This document shows positions 23,889-34,807 of a stretch of 64,000 nucleotides of DNA, one piece after another; positions within the stretch are counted from its first letter, which is position 1; each line of letters starts with the position of its first letter. The notes below the pieces were generated by a model. It saw only the letters and a program-made list of their open reading frames with translations. It ran no database searches and had not been told where the DNA came from. A program made the position numbers and the translations under genes. Location of the stretch: assembly GCA_963377175.1 (NCBI GenBank), contig CAUJNA010002924.1, positions 459,968 through 523,967 of the forward strand, written 5' to 3'. Source of the stretch: Effrenium voratum (lineage: Eukaryota; Sar; Dinophyceae; Suessiales; Symbiodiniaceae).

Positions 23889-23910
23889 GTGAGTTTTTAG
23901 GAAGGCCCCG

Positions 23911-24056
23911 CACCCACCCACCCACCCACCCACCCACCCACCCACCCACCCACCCACCCACCCACCCACCCACCCACCCACCCACCCACCCACCCACCCA
24001 CCCACCCACCCACCCACCCACCCACCCACCCACCCACCCACCCACCCACCCACCCA
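23911..24056. repeat. (CCCA)n tetranucleotide array, about 36 units
   Basis: An unbroken CCCA array of 146 bp. The minus strand is (GGGT)n and could form G-quadruplexes. Open frames across it are Pro/Thr/His or Gly/Trp/Val repeats and are artefacts. Confidence 0.97.
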
Positions 24057-24618
24057 TTTCAGTGGCCGACCAAAAGCTGGGACTCTTTTTTCTCACTGGA
24101 TCAATGAACCTGTTTTTTTTTTTGGGGGGGGGGTATTTCCCCAACCCAAAGAAAAAAGCGCCTTCGGACCCCCCCGCAACAAAACAAAAGTGAAGGATCC
24201 CCTCCGAAAAGTCAACCTCGGGTCGAATGAACAGTACTAGTCAGATAAAGTAAAAAACGATCAATCCAAAACTGGCATCAGGCATGGCCGGACTTCACCC
24301 TGGTTTGGCTCCGATCAGTTTGATGGGAAAGAAACCAGTGAACTGCTTGGCTCCCAGCCAAGGTGTTTGTTGCAAAGGTTGCTACTGTGGACGAGATGCT
24401 TTGATTTCGTGGAGCAAAATGGATGTGGTGGACAACCCGTCCACGTGTTTGTTTTGCTTTCAAAGCCAAGTGGCCGTAGTCAGTCTACAGAGAGAGCACT
24501 GTTTTAAGATCCCGTTGACATGTTGTGCCGGTGCATGGCTTCTCCAAGCAGCCCATAGGCTTGCCTGTGCATCTCAGAAGCGGAACATCCATTGGGCAAG
24601 TCACCCTCTGCTATATTT

Positions 24619-24710
24619 GGGTGTGTCTTTTTGGCGGGTTGGATTTAAAGGGAAACCAAAGGGAACACACTCCACAATTTAGGGGGACCCCTAAAGAAAG
24701 AGAACACGCA
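24619..24710 (+). mobile_element. Family G element
   Basis: GGGTGTGTCTTTTTGGCGGG ... TAGGGGGACCCCTAAAGAAAG. The centre is GGATTTAAAGGGAAACCAAA. Confidence 0.65.
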
Positions 24711-24829
24711 TTTGGCGTGTATGTGTGTGTGTGTGCGTTTGGAGGGGAATTATATTTTTTCTTGATCCCATCACAGCTGTTGGAATCACAAGTTGGCAGC
24801 CAGAGTCTGCCAGACTTGGGATACTACAC

Positions 24830-24920
24830 TGGGCTCCCAGCCATCCGGTTCCTTAGCTTTTGAGGCTGGATTTCCATTTGACCCACCGAAAGTGAGTCAC
24901 TCTTAGCGGGGGATCTGAGG
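24830..24920 (+). repeat. Family H element, copy 4
   Basis: GGGCTCCCAGCCATCCGG start, TTCCATTTGACCCACCG, end AAAGTGAGTCACTCTTAG then CGGGGGATCTGAGG. Confidence 0.7.
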
Positions 24921-25266
24921 GCCCAGCTAGAAGTCCCATCGGCCCGGCCCGGTTTCAATCCCAGGTCTTGGAGGAGGTGGTCCCCATTTGCCGCAGCCGG
25001 GGCGGCCGGGTGGCCAACTGGGAACTGAGAGGAACTGGGACAAAAACTGAGCGCTTCCGGGTCTCAGAATTTTACATTTCTTTTCTCCGGGAGATGTGGC
25101 GCCTTTTTTTAAGATTTGCGTTCTGAACTTGAGTTCATTTCAACCCCCTGGACACCCCAGAAAGATGGCCAAACGGACACAAACGCAGTGGTATAGGTGT
25201 CCTGGTGACAGCCATGGGGTTTCGGCTCCGCCGAGTTGTGAAAAGAGCGACGGCTCAAGGTTTTTT

Positions 25267-25365
25267 GGGTGTGGCTCCTTTTGTTGAGGGCACCTGCTTT
25301 TTGGTGGTTTGAAAGAGAAACCAAGCGGACAACCGAAGTCGTTTTGGGGGGTCTCCCTAGAAAAT
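25267..25365 (+). mobile_element. Family G element
   Basis: GGGTGTGGCTCCTTTTGTTGAGGGCACC, TTTTTGGTGGTTTGAAAG, then GAAACCAAGCGG, closing TTTTGGGGGGTCTCCCTAG. Confidence 0.65.
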
Positions 25366-26875
25366 GACAAACCTTCCCCCGTTTCGAAACTTGCTAGGCG
25401 AGAAGGACACTTCTCTTGAGAACCCGAAAGACTCCCACGACCTGGACCTTGAAAGAAAGGCAACCAAAATCGGTGGATATTCAAAGACGTAACCCTCAGA
25501 TCCAGCATCCCATGTCTCACAGGGATCTCCATAGCCCCTTGAAGCCGGTTGCCTTATGCCATGCAATCCGGTGAGCTCCACAGGCGATCTCCACGTGAAG
25601 GGAGTGCAGGCGAGTCCGTGCGTACGCGCGCTCGGGGTGCCAGTCAACACGGGGTGTCCATTGGGTTCATGGCAGTGCACCGTCCCCTTGCCCCACGAAT
25701 AGGGTGCCAAAAGAGGTGAACCATACTCAAAACCCGGGTAGATGAAGGTTAGTAAGGGAAAGTCCCAGCAAGAATTAGTTGCGGCCGCCTTCTTAATTCT
25801 TTACATGGTTCTGGGTAGACCGTTTTAAGACCGGGTTTTGATTATGACTCAGGTCTAGATCTACGACCTTTGTGGCCTTTGATATGTGGGGTGTTCATCA
25901 GGACTGTCAGATATCTTCAGAAGATTGGCGAGGTTTTGCGGGTAGTCTAAGTGTGGTCCAAAGGGGGTTCAACTTGGTCAGTTAAGAAGTGCCACCTGCT
26001 GTTTTTTCTCGCGTCCAGGCAGTTTCTCTCCAATCTTACTCATGCAAAAGATGCCAGTTTTTCCCGCATGTTTCCGGATACACCCGCCATGGGTTTCGGA
26101 CCCGCAGAACTGAACGGAAGTCACCTGAAACCTGGCGGCCGGGCGGGGTGGGGCCCGACGTGGCAAGAACACCTGGCTTGTGGCGATGTGGGCCACTTGC
26201 GTAGGTGGAGGTGGGACAGTCCCGACCAGAATTCAGTGCGGATATCCGCCAAAAGTAATTAGTTCATTTAACATTGGTTTGGGACCATTCATTCTAATTC
26301 CGATCGGAGTTGAGTGTGACTCATGTGGACAATTTTCTTGGGTAGTCTGTTTGACATGGTGTCCTTTGCAGGGAATCCTCACACATCCCTCCTTCCTCGT
26401 CATCCCCGCGGATTTGTTTTCCCAAGGATTGAAAGGATCTGCTTTAAACAGCGAGCCATCCAGCGAATCCTTGTCATCGGCTGTCCCTTTTCAAACCACT
26501 TGTTTGGCTAAGATTTCAGGCTGCTCAACGTCACGCAAGCGGTTTGTTGCGGAAGCACCGGCCGTGCACATCTCAATGGAGTTAGGAGTGGGAGCAGAAT
26601 TTAGTGCAAGCATTGAGATGAGCACCACCAGCCTGATTCCAACAGAGTGGTCCTCGCCTGTTTGAGAATATGAGTCAAACATATTCAGCCGCTTGAAGAA
26701 ATGTATCGAGAAACCCGTTGGATATGCAGATGTAGCGCAGCCATGATCGGAGACCCCCCTCACACAGAACCAACCCTCCCCCAAAGACAAAAAGGAAAAC
26801 AGATGCTGCTATCCAGATCAAGCTTCAAAGGGTATAAGCTTACGGGCCTGTGAGCCACCAGCAGTCGTTACCCAG

Positions 26876-27003
26876 GTCTCGGTCGTTTGAACGGGGCTGG
26901 CGCGGAAGCTTCCGCGCGTGCCATGGTGGGCAGCGGCAGGCGTTTGGAGGGCTACGCGCGGGTGGCGGCGTCGGACGGGAATGACAAATACGAAGCCGTC
27001 CAG
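26876..27003 (+). CDS. Exon of membrane-protein model, soluble segment
   Basis: GTTACCCAG precedes two bases and 42 codons. It reads LGRLNGAGAEASARAM... through YARVAASDGNDKYEAVQ, with high third-position GC. The open frame continues to GTGACT (27051), but a canonical join there puts the next exon out of frame. Ending after GTCCAG at 27003 (intron starts GAGCTG) joins the exon at 27914 in phase 0. The same heptamer GTCCAGG sits at both intron ends. Confidence 0.6.
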
Positions 27004-27611
27004 GAGCTGCAGTGCCAATTCTTTCGGCACGCCTTCTTGGCTCCTTGGCCGTGACTGGTGTCCTTTTTGTTTCCTTCAAAAATGGTTGGAGCATGTGTTC
27101 TTGGATTTTAGGCTTTTTGGTGCTTATCATTTCTAGTAGAGGGCTGCGCAAGAACAAGTTTCTTACTACCATACCAAGGGTTGGACAGATGCCTAACCCA
27201 AAGTGAACAAGAGCTAAACGACACCTTTTCGGGCTGAAGCGCTCCAACTGTTTATGACTTGTGACTGCGAAGAGTGGCGTCCTTGGATGTCCGGTTTTGT
27301 TTGTTTCCCGGCCCAAAATGGCGCCCAAATGAGGTTTAATTTGTTTTTTGTTGGTTGGTGCACCTGGCCGGGCTTGCCTGGAAACCCCGGACGCCCATGG
27401 TGCTTCCCGTTTTCCAACTCACTCGTTTTGCCCCTTTTTTATGGGTGTCAACGGACCCCCAATACTGGCCCCCCAATCCCAATAGGGGCTAATAGCGACG
27501 AAGAAGGCCTATTAGGGGAACCTATTAGCTATTAGTGGTTCCTTTTTGTTTTTTCCTTTTTTTCTTTTCGGGCCACCCCTCTTTGCAGGGGCCTCTGACA
27601 ACCATACTGCG

Positions 27612-27727
27612 GATGGACGAACTCCTGCACCACCTAAGAAAGCCTGGTTTCTGATGGTTCCCCTTGTAAACACCCACAAACGGTATGGTTTCCCCTGGTT
27701 TCAACGTGGTGCGAAATGGATTTCGCC
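27612..27727 (+). mobile_element. Family E element, copy 5
   Basis: GATGGACGAACTCCTGCACC start and a degenerate GGTGCGAAATGGATTTCGCC end. Nearly the same interior as the copy at 50538. Confidence 0.7.
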
Positions 27728-27913
27728 AGCACCCACAGGATGTCTTCGTTTTGAGATGACCGCCTTGTCTCCTGTGTCCCGCGGGTGCCACAGGGTCACA
27801 ACGGCCAATAGCGACGAAGAAGGCCTATTAGGGACCCTATTCGCGGCTCCTTTTTGGTTTTTTCCCTTTTTTTTTTTTTCGGGGGTCCCCTCTGTGCGGG
27901 GGACGGGGTCCAG

Positions 27914-28003
27914 GCCTGGCTGCTTCTGCCCATCGCCTACTTCGCCTGGGAGTTTCTGGCGCCCGAAGCCGCCCACGCCACCTGCCACCAGGGCTTTTCC
28001 AAC
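27914..28003 (+). CDS. Exon with transmembrane segment
   Basis: Thirty codons, phase 0-0, lie between GTCCAG and a consensus GTGAGC donor. They begin AWLLLPIAYFAWEFLAP, a hydrophobic stretch long enough for most of a membrane helix, followed by a Cys/His-containing loop ending QGFSN. Almost all codons end in G/C. One of the most secure exons here. Confidence 0.75.
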
Positions 28004-28135
28004 GTGAGCCCCTGGGCGTGAGGTTCAAGCTGGGCAAGCAGGTTCCAAATGGGCGTGGCGCCGTTTTTTTTTTGTGCACCCGTGTTTTTTTTTGTGGTGT
28101 AAAGGAACACCAAAAAGAGGGGCAAATAGAACGGG

Positions 28136-28172
28136 TGCGTGTGTGCGTGTGTGTGTGTGTGTGTGTGTTTAT
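28136..28172. repeat. (GT)n microsatellite
   Basis: GTGTGTGTGCG-type run. Confidence 0.85.
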
Positions 28173-28514
28173 TTTGTGTGTCAGAATCTCATAAGAAGCT
28201 ATGCGTAAACAATTATTTGGACATGATGGACTTGAACAGCATCTTATGATTCACGCTATAAAAGATACATGCTTTTTCGGACCCTGGTATTGGTCACAAC
28301 TTTTGGACATCCCGATAAATCCAAGGATCCCTTCCTGTTTTTTCACTGGGAGCCACACTTGGGCCCAAAGAAACCCGGTTGAGTCAAATCTATCCATACT
28401 GGGAGGGGGTCGCTTCTTCTTTGAGGGCACACTTTTTGGAAGTCTATGGCAGGGAGACCACAAGGAAACCAGAGCCAATCGTGAGGCTTCCCCATGGGAC
28501 AACATGGACACACC

Positions 28515-28631
28515 CATGTGGCTGCGGGTCAAAAATAGGTAACCCCAAAATGGGTTGCCCTGATAAGTGGAACCATGGACTAAAACCTGCGGTCCAATTC
28601 CTGGTGGTTGAATTTTGACCCATAGCCATAC
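28515..28631 (+). mobile_element. Family F element, copy 2, just upstream of an exon
   Basis: CATGTGGCTGCGGGTCAAAA start and ATTTTGACCCATAGCCATAC end. Only about 35 bp separate it from the acceptor at 28667. Confidence 0.75.
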
Positions 28632-28667
28632 CTCGGTCGAGGCCTTGTGCTCCTCTTCGTGGTGCAG

Positions 28668-28773
28668 ATACACCAAATCTATGCAGAGTGCCGTGCATGG
28701 AACGCCTTGACCTCCATGCTGGCGCAGCCCGAGATGGTCGTCATGCGCCATTTCGGACCCCAGCTTCAAATTT
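28668..28773 (+). CDS. Exon of membrane-protein model
   Basis: A pyrimidine-rich acceptor (GTGCTCCTCTTCGTGGTGCAG) is followed by 35 codons plus one base. It reads IHQIYAECRAWNALTSM... to FGPQLQI, up to GTAGCG. Phase 0 continues from 28003. The single leftover T joins AC of the next exon to make a Tyr codon. A longer end at GTGCTA (28779) would break phase. Confidence 0.7.
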
Positions 28774-29095
28774 GTAGCGTGCTATGTCTAGCTATGCGTT
28801 TTTGTTGAACGCGCATGTTTCTTCAGTTATTGTTTGCTATTGTGTGCCTTTGTATTCGGTGTTGCCCCGTGTCCGTAGCTTTGCTGTGTGCATGGTCATG
28901 ATCGCAAAGGATGATATAAACTGCGATTGCCATGGCAAGCGAGGAGTGTTTCGGAGCAGAAAGTTTCTGATCGTGGTGGGCTTGTGCGAAGCCTTCCTCC
29001 TCTTTGCCGATGTGTCCTTTCCCTTCGTGGCACGCGCATGCGATCCTTGACTGAAGGCACGTAGTGGCAGTGGCTTGGTCAATTCTTTCAGGTTC

Positions 29096-29176
29096 ATGGG
29101 TTTTTAGGTTTTCAGGGTTTAGTCGGGGGGGTGTCCATTTCACCCACAAAAAGTGAAACTTTTAGCATGGGATCTG
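29096..29176 (+). repeat. Family H element, copy 5
   Basis: TGTCCATTTCACCCACAAA body and end hairpin AAAAGTGAAACTTTT then AGCATGGGATCTG. The 5' part is shortened. Confidence 0.65.
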
Positions 29177-29688
29177 TCAAAGGAATTGACCAAATGGGGG
29201 CGTACATAGTCCTACGTCACACAAAGCCACGGGGCAAGTAAGAGTATAGAGAATCTAGTGGTTTCCAGAGACGACTTGTTCCGGTACCATCGCTCGCTGA
29301 TAGGTTTGCGAAACTTGAGGCTTCAGAGTTTTCATCGTCCCACGAGTGACGATGGGGCCCTTCGGCCCACTCCAGCAATGAGGGCAATGCAAGCTTTCAC
29401 TTTCTTCTGGTTTGAAGGTACAAGACTTGCCATGTAAGGAATCCTGAAACGGGTCCGAAATGTCTCTCGCAAGCTATGGAGCATGGTGTTGTCGCCAAGC
29501 CAGCTCATACCATCTCTTTTGCAAGGGCAAGCAAGCATCTAGGGGCTGGAAACTTCTAGTAGAATCCATGTGGGGTGAACTACTTTTCCAACAACTCTGT
29601 TGTCCGCTTTCATATTGGCAAGTCTCTGAAAACTGGTATAACGGTATAATCTTCACAGACATCAGCAGCCAGGATCATATTCTCACAG

Positions 29689-29850
29689 ACAACTGGCAGA
29701 TCGCCTGGAGCGACGTGCCTTTGGTGGGCGCCTTCGCCGTGCGCGTCTTGACGCGCGTGCGCTTCTGGGGCCTGGCGTTGCTGTCCTCCCTGGGTGCGAT
29801 CTTTGTGAACGGCGCGGCTCGGCAGGGAAAACTGGCGATCGGTGCGATGG
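29689..29850 (+). CDS. Exon with transmembrane segment
   Basis: The acceptor is CATATTCTCACAG. Two bases, 53 codons and one base follow: NWQIAWSDVPLVGAFAV..., then a hydrophobic stretch FWGLALLSSLGAIFV and a basic tail GAARQGKL. It ends at GTAGGG, where a family-I element begins. Phase agrees on both sides. Very strong G/C third-position bias. Confidence 0.75.
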
Positions 29851-29936
29851 GTAGGGAATGAACCTGGGGATTCCCTTAAAGGAAACCAAATTGGGGATGG
29901 TTTATAGGGGTAAAACATCCCCACCCCTTAAAAATG
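29851..29936 (+). mobile_element. Family I element flush with an exon end
   Basis: GTAGGGAATGAACCTGGGGA begins exactly at the predicted 5' splice site. TTCCCTTAAAGGAAACC follows. A near-identical segment starts at 30080, each preceded by GGTGCGAT. Confidence 0.65.
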
Positions 29937-30079
29937 GGATCGGGGGAGGGGGTGACCAACGGAATTATATTTCTGGTTTCATTTTCCCTTTTATGGCAAA
30001 GCTGGATAAATGGACTTGGGCACCCTCCACCCCCCTCCCCCTTATGGCACGGGGGATTCGAAAAGTGGCTGGTGCGATA

Positions 30080-30166
30080 GGTAGGGAACGAGGGAATGAA
30101 CCTGGGGATTCCCTTAAAGGAAACCTAATCGGGGATGGGGTCATTCCCTCCATCCCTGCTGAGAAC
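30080..30166 (+). mobile_element. Family I element, second copy in the same intron
   Basis: GGTAGGGAACGAGGGAATGA ... GGGGTCATTCCCTCCATCCC are inverted ends. Confidence 0.7.
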
Positions 30167-31225
30167 CAGCAAGAAAAACCGCGGAGCGCAAAGTTCAGAT
30201 GTCAAAACCAGGTTCGTAAAACACGGAATGAGTGTTGAGCGTGTTTTTGGTCAATCAAAAGAAGAATGGGGAAGATTGCAACATGAAATATGCAAACACC
30301 TGTCTGAATGGAGCAGAAAAGCGCATGCCAGTGCACCAATCTGTGTGACTTTGGTGCAGCTGTGAGGGTATGCGCTTCGCATTCTCGGACACAACGTTTT
30401 GTTTTCCACCGCCAATGGGGAGCAGATAAGTTGGCCCAGATTGCGCATGTTGAACCCTTGCGAAGCCAATCCAGAATGTTCCAAAAGAAATGCAGCTTTC
30501 GAGTTCAAGATGTTTGGGCACTAGTCGACAATCTCGTCGTTGCAAAGATTGTCGTTGGATGAGGTCTCAAATATTGGGGCCGGCATTGCTCCAAAGAAAC
30601 TGCCAGTCGCTTGCTGCTGATTCTAACACTCTGACTTGTCCAAAACTCAAACCGTGGCTGGAACCAACATGCCAAAACCCAACTCGAGACCCTGCCAGGA
30701 GCGAAACAGCAACGGCCTGTCTCGCCTTCGTTACCTCAATGGAAAGTGAAGGTTCCTTGTGACTATTTGTTTGATCCAACATGGCTGGTTTCAGCAGGCC
30801 CTCCACTTGGCCGAGCTTTCAAGGAAATGTTGATTCTCCAGCTGCAAGGTCCTCGCCATGGAAACTCCACTGATTTGCGGGTCGAAGTCCGCAATGTCGG
30901 GACCCCCGCGCTGGTCAGAAAATGGCGGATTTGGTTTGGTTTCCTTTGAAGCCGATGCCCAAACACCCCGAAGAGATTCCTTCGCAGGCCTTGGGTGAGT
31001 GGAATAGGACCCATGCTTTCCTCTGGGGCAAGCCCAATGCAATCCGCTTGAGCCTTTGCAATCGCTCGTTTAATCTCAAGCTTGAGCAAAAAGTTGACAG
31101 TTGCAGCACGCGAAAGCAACCATGTCACCAGAGAATTGGAATGCCCCGATCATTTTTTCCATCCAACTGGTGGCTTCTTTTGACCGGAATCCCGTTCCGG
31201 TCAGTTCCAGAGGTGCTATACACAA

Positions 31226-31266
31226 AAATGAGGGAATGAGGGAATGGGGGAATGAGGGAATGAACC
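31226..31266. repeat. GGGAATGA minisatellite
   Basis: Four imperfect GAGGGAAT units resembling the end of family I. Confidence 0.7.
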
Positions 31267-31353
31267 CTATAAAGCATCCAACCGGTATTTTCCCGTTTTT
31301 TGTTTTTTTTAATCGGGAATCCCCAAACGGTTCATTTGAAGCACAGCCGCCAG

Positions 31354-31500
31354 TTGAGGTGCTGGGCTTGCTGTGCATGCCCTTCCGCAGCGACTCGAAC
31401 CTCGGGGGCGCGGACTACGTGGCCCTGGCCCGGGCTGCGGAGACGGCGATGATGCCCAGCGGCTCGGGCAACGAAAGAACTGATGCCGAATATAAGCTGG
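31354..31500 (+). CDS. Exon of membrane-protein model, loop segment
   Basis: GCACAGCCGCCAG precedes TT, which joins G of the previous exon as a Val codon. It reads EVLGLLCMPFRSDSNLGG... to TDAEYKL plus one base. No GT donor is usable without losing most of the biased codons. The intron would start GATTGA, which is the left edge of a family-A element, so a GA donor is inferred. Otherwise the frame runs into a TAG inside the element. Confidence 0.6.
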
Positions 31501-31502
31501 GA

Positions 31503-31589
31503 TTGACTTAGGATACATTTTACATTTTGCCAGCGACTCAACGGGAAGCAAACAATAGAATATACATTCTATAACTGTGCCGAAGTCTA
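31503..31589 (+). mobile_element. Family A element, copy 2, flush with an exon end
   Basis: TTGACTTAGGATACATTTTA start, CGAAGTCTA end. Same interior as the other five copies. Confidence 0.8.
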
Positions 31590-31614
31590 ATCATGTAAGG
31601 GGCTAAGAATATTT

Positions 31615-31728
31615 TCCATTTGGTTGAGAATATGTGTTATTATTTATTTTCCCCTGTTGGTTTTAAAGTGAATCTATCACTACTGGAAATATGTCTCTCT
31701 TTTTTTTCAGGGGACTTAAGCAAATGGA
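31615..31728 (+). mobile_element. Family B element, copy 4
   Basis: TCCATTTGGTTGAGAATATG ... CTTAAGCAAATGGA, with TTGGTTTTAAAGTGAATC and CACTACTGGAAATATG inside. Confidence 0.8.
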
Positions 31729-31826
31729 GGAATATAAGGGGCTAAGTCTCACTAACACCCAGCAATCATCCCCTTAGGTTTTTAGGGTTTGGTGGGAGGG
31801 TTCAGGGCTAAGTCTTGCTAACTTCG

Positions 31827-31942
31827 GTGGTTCCCAGTCATCATCCCCTTGGGTTTTTAGTTTTTGTTGTTGGGTTTTGTTGGGTTTTGTCAGAGGGTTT
31901 CATGTAGCCCACTAAAAGTAAAACTTTCAGCAGGGGATTTGA
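31827..31942 (+). repeat. Family H element, copy 6
   Basis: GGTTCCCAGTCATCATCCCC start, TTTTAG and GTTGGGTTTT repeats, end CACTAAAAGTAAAACTTTCAG then CAGGGGATTTGA. A partial upstream duplicate lies at 31760. Confidence 0.7.
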
Positions 31943-33742
31943 ATCTAATTGTTTACTCTTGGAGCCGTGACGAACATTGGGACAACACTCCTGTACTGCC
32001 AGACCGCCTAACCCTCATGGAGTAGGGCCTTTATTTGGGGATCCATTTCTGATCTCAGGCGTGTGAATGATTCTATAATGACGGAAAGCAACCTTTAGGT
32101 CGATTGCCCTTGGGGTGAAACGATAGGGGGGCAGAGTGCGCCCGAGTGGTCGCAGAGATTGTTGTTTTTGTTTTTCGCATGGACAGCGCCCAAGCTTGTG
32201 CTGATTCTAGCGGCATGCTAGCAGTGAGTGCCGGCTGCGCGATCTTACTTGCGGATGATGCTGGTGGTCATGTCAGTAAAGCTGGTTGGTGATGCCGGGG
32301 GTCCTTGTGTGGACCAAGCCAGTAACGCTATCATTTCCAACTCCTCTCTCTACAGGATTTGTTTGGCTGGGAACTTGATGTGGCATGAGTAGCGTATAGG
32401 TGGGTTGGGGGCTGCGCGCCTTGGGGTTCTTGGCAGGTGGGCTTGCAGCAAGGCGTTTGCGTCTTTGAAGGTGACATGACATGTTCGCAAGATGCATCAT
32501 ATATATATATATATTTATCTATAATTGGAGACAGCCTTTTGCACGGGTTGCTTTAAAGGTCACGTCACGTCACAATTTGATCGCCAGTCTTTTATCCACT
32601 ATGACTGCTAGCATAGTTAACCATGTGATCAGGCTCACCGTGATCAGAATCTCCAGCATGCCCCCCCCCCCCGACGCAATCGTTCGCTGCGCAAACAAAT
32701 TGGTCGCGCCTGGTGCTCCCTTTCAGAAGTTTGATCGTGTCCAACGCTGACTACGTTTTGCGTGCGAATTGGCATGCGAAAGAGGCACATCAAACCAATC
32801 CAGGAACTGTTTACTCATGTCTCTGAACTGGTTTTGAACTACGTACTTACGAAGGATCGCAACATCTTTGGCAGGATGCAAGAGGAGTCATGAAAGTCTT
32901 GACAGTGCGTCCACAAGGCACCTTCCGTTTGGGGCTGCACGTCTGCTTGAGCTCGATCCGAGTGCACTGGTTGACAATGCGAGGCGTGGCACTGCTCGCA
33001 GAAGAGATAGCAAATCAGAGACGATACGTCGTGGACTATAAGGACAGGCCATGATTAATTCCCCTAAAGAAAGCGGAAACGGGATGGAATACTTCGTGTT
33101 TGCAGACCCCCGCATTTGGCACCCAGCAGAACATAAAGGAATTGTAGAAGGCAAATGGTGCATAAACCGCTTTTTCTTGTTTTGCTGTTTACTGTTTCAA
33201 CACAGGGACACTTTAGCCCAAAAGCAGCGCAGCTAAGGTTTGGAGGCAAGATGGAGATTCTAGGCTAAGATGCGGGCATGAAACTGATTTTCACCCATGG
33301 CTGCTCTTTCGATTCTGATCGGTCTGCCGAGTTGCCGGGCGACAACCAGAAAAACACGCGGTTTTGTCAGCCAGGCGAGCGGCGGCACCAATTTCCGTTC
33401 ATAAACCATAGGAGGTCTGAGCTCAGATGCTGGTTGAGAAGTAAATGAGACCAATAGGGGCGTCCATTGGCAAGCTGCAGATCGAAGAGTACATAACACA
33501 GAAGCAAAGACCCAGGTTTCCTCACAGAAGGAATCGGCTCCCCAACATGATTAATTCTTTTGGTTTCCCCTTTCCATTCCAACCAAAGAGGTTTCCCCCC
33601 ATTTTGAGAAACTCGCATATGTTGATCCTTGTGCCTGACACTTGTTTTTCCTAGCCCCCATTGCTTTCGTCTTTCACTTGGCTTTCCCTACAACATGTCT
33701 GAAAATTTCTCACCTCAGGGTGCACCTTTGGCCAAACCTCAG
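31943..33742. other. Intron, no gene seen
   Basis: It contains a (TA)n tract at 32498-32520, a C12 run near 32660 and no family copy I can identify. Short minus-strand frames at 32888-33500 lack coding bias. Confidence 0.4.
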
Positions 33743-33884
33743 AGGTCAAGCGCCCGCTTTCCGAAGAGGACCACGATGCTGAGCGGGCCAGGAACAAGGC
33801 CCACGTCCTCTATGGGCGACTGGACTCCGACACCGCGACAGCCTTCGAGGCGATGTTCTCGGTTATTGACGCGCGAAATGAGCG
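33743..33884 (+). CDS. Exon of membrane-protein model, charged segment
   Basis: Frame EVKRPLSEEDHDAERARN... through ATAFEAMFSVIDARNE has strong third-position G/C bias. It has no ATG, so it is easily missed. An AG at 33742 joins the previous exon in phase (G+AG). An AG at 33718 with a better pyrimidine tract is an alternative that also keeps phase. The end is inferred as a GC donor (33885) in the GCGGCGG run, because no GT is available. Confidence 0.55.
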
Positions 33885-33935
33885 GCGGCGGGGGGGGGGG
33901 GGGTTGCAGATTCTGGAAGTGAAAGGCAAAATATG

Positions 33936-34034
33936 GGGCTGTCTGTTTTGAGGGTACCCTTTCGGTTGTGGTTGTAAAGGGAAGCCAAGTTTTAACCACC
34001 CTAGAAGGGTTACCCTCAAAAAAAAAACAACCCC
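33936..34034 (+). mobile_element. Family G element
   Basis: GGGGCTGTCTGTTTTGAGGG (then TACCC) at the left mirrors GGGTTACCCTCAAAAA...ACAACCCC at the right. A well-preserved copy. Confidence 0.75.
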
Positions 34035-34537
34035 ATGTGATTCAAGACATCTCCTTTTCGGCGGGCCCCCTTTTTGGAGCTCCACGCCTCACCAGGGGAG
34101 TTCTATCTCCGATGTTTTTACGCTACCCTCTCGAAGATGGAGCCTTTCAGAAGGCCTCCGCACAAATATGCCACAACGTTTAAGCACCCAAACGCATGTG
34201 TTTGCCAAGACCGATGCAAGTAAATACAGGGCTCCTGAAAAGATACATTTTGCCCATTTGAAACATGCGGCTTTTTCAACACCAAAAGAAAGTTGGAACC
34301 CACCATTTACAAGTTGCAATGTTCAGGTGTATAATGCATCCGGATCCCTGTCTATACTCGGGAAGGCGCGTGTACTGAATTAAAAGGTAGACTTGAGCCG
34401 GACTTGATCTTACAGTGTCACCAGGTTTCCTCCGTTTCCCCTATTGGAACCTCCAACAGCGGATCGATGGTTTCAATGGGGGTTCCACCAGTCAATTGAT
34501 CAACTTTTGGGGACGGTTTCCTTTTTGGAACCACCAA

Positions 34538-34646
34538 ATATGGCTGTGGCTCCAAAACGTGTACCAAAATGGCACCTTGGTAAATGGAACCAAAGACTAA
34601 AACATATGTAACCCTAGCTCTTAAATTTTGAGCCACACTGATATGG
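34538..34646 (+). mobile_element. Family F element, copy 3, upstream of an exon
   Basis: ATATGGCTGTGGCTCCAAAA ... ATTTTGAGCCACACTGATATGG, inverted ends. The next exon's acceptor lies within 50 bp. Confidence 0.8.
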
Positions 34647-34693
34647 ATACGTATCCTGTTGATGGCAGAATCCGCAGGTGACCGCTGTCTTAG

Positions 34694-34807
34694 CCAGGAC
34701 TTCAACCAGACCTTGGCGGCCCATGTGCACTTGTCGGAGAGCATCCATTTCCTGATGCTGCTGCGCCTGGGCGAATGGCGGTCACGAACACAACTCCTGG
34801 AAAACGC
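34694..34807 (+). CDS. Exon of membrane-protein model
   Basis: TGTCTTAG precedes one base and 37 codons plus two bases. It reads QDFNQTLAAHVHLSESIHF..., with a hydrophobic patch FLMLLRLGEW, then RTQLLEN, to a GTGTGT donor. Upstream AGs at 34668 and 34677 would extend the frame to AESAGDRCLS. The donor-side bases GC join G of the next exon as an Ala codon. Confidence 0.6.

Noticed and set aside
23679..24193. Long frames encoding GGWV or THPP repeats
   Set aside because: Pure translation of the (CCCA)n microsatellite.
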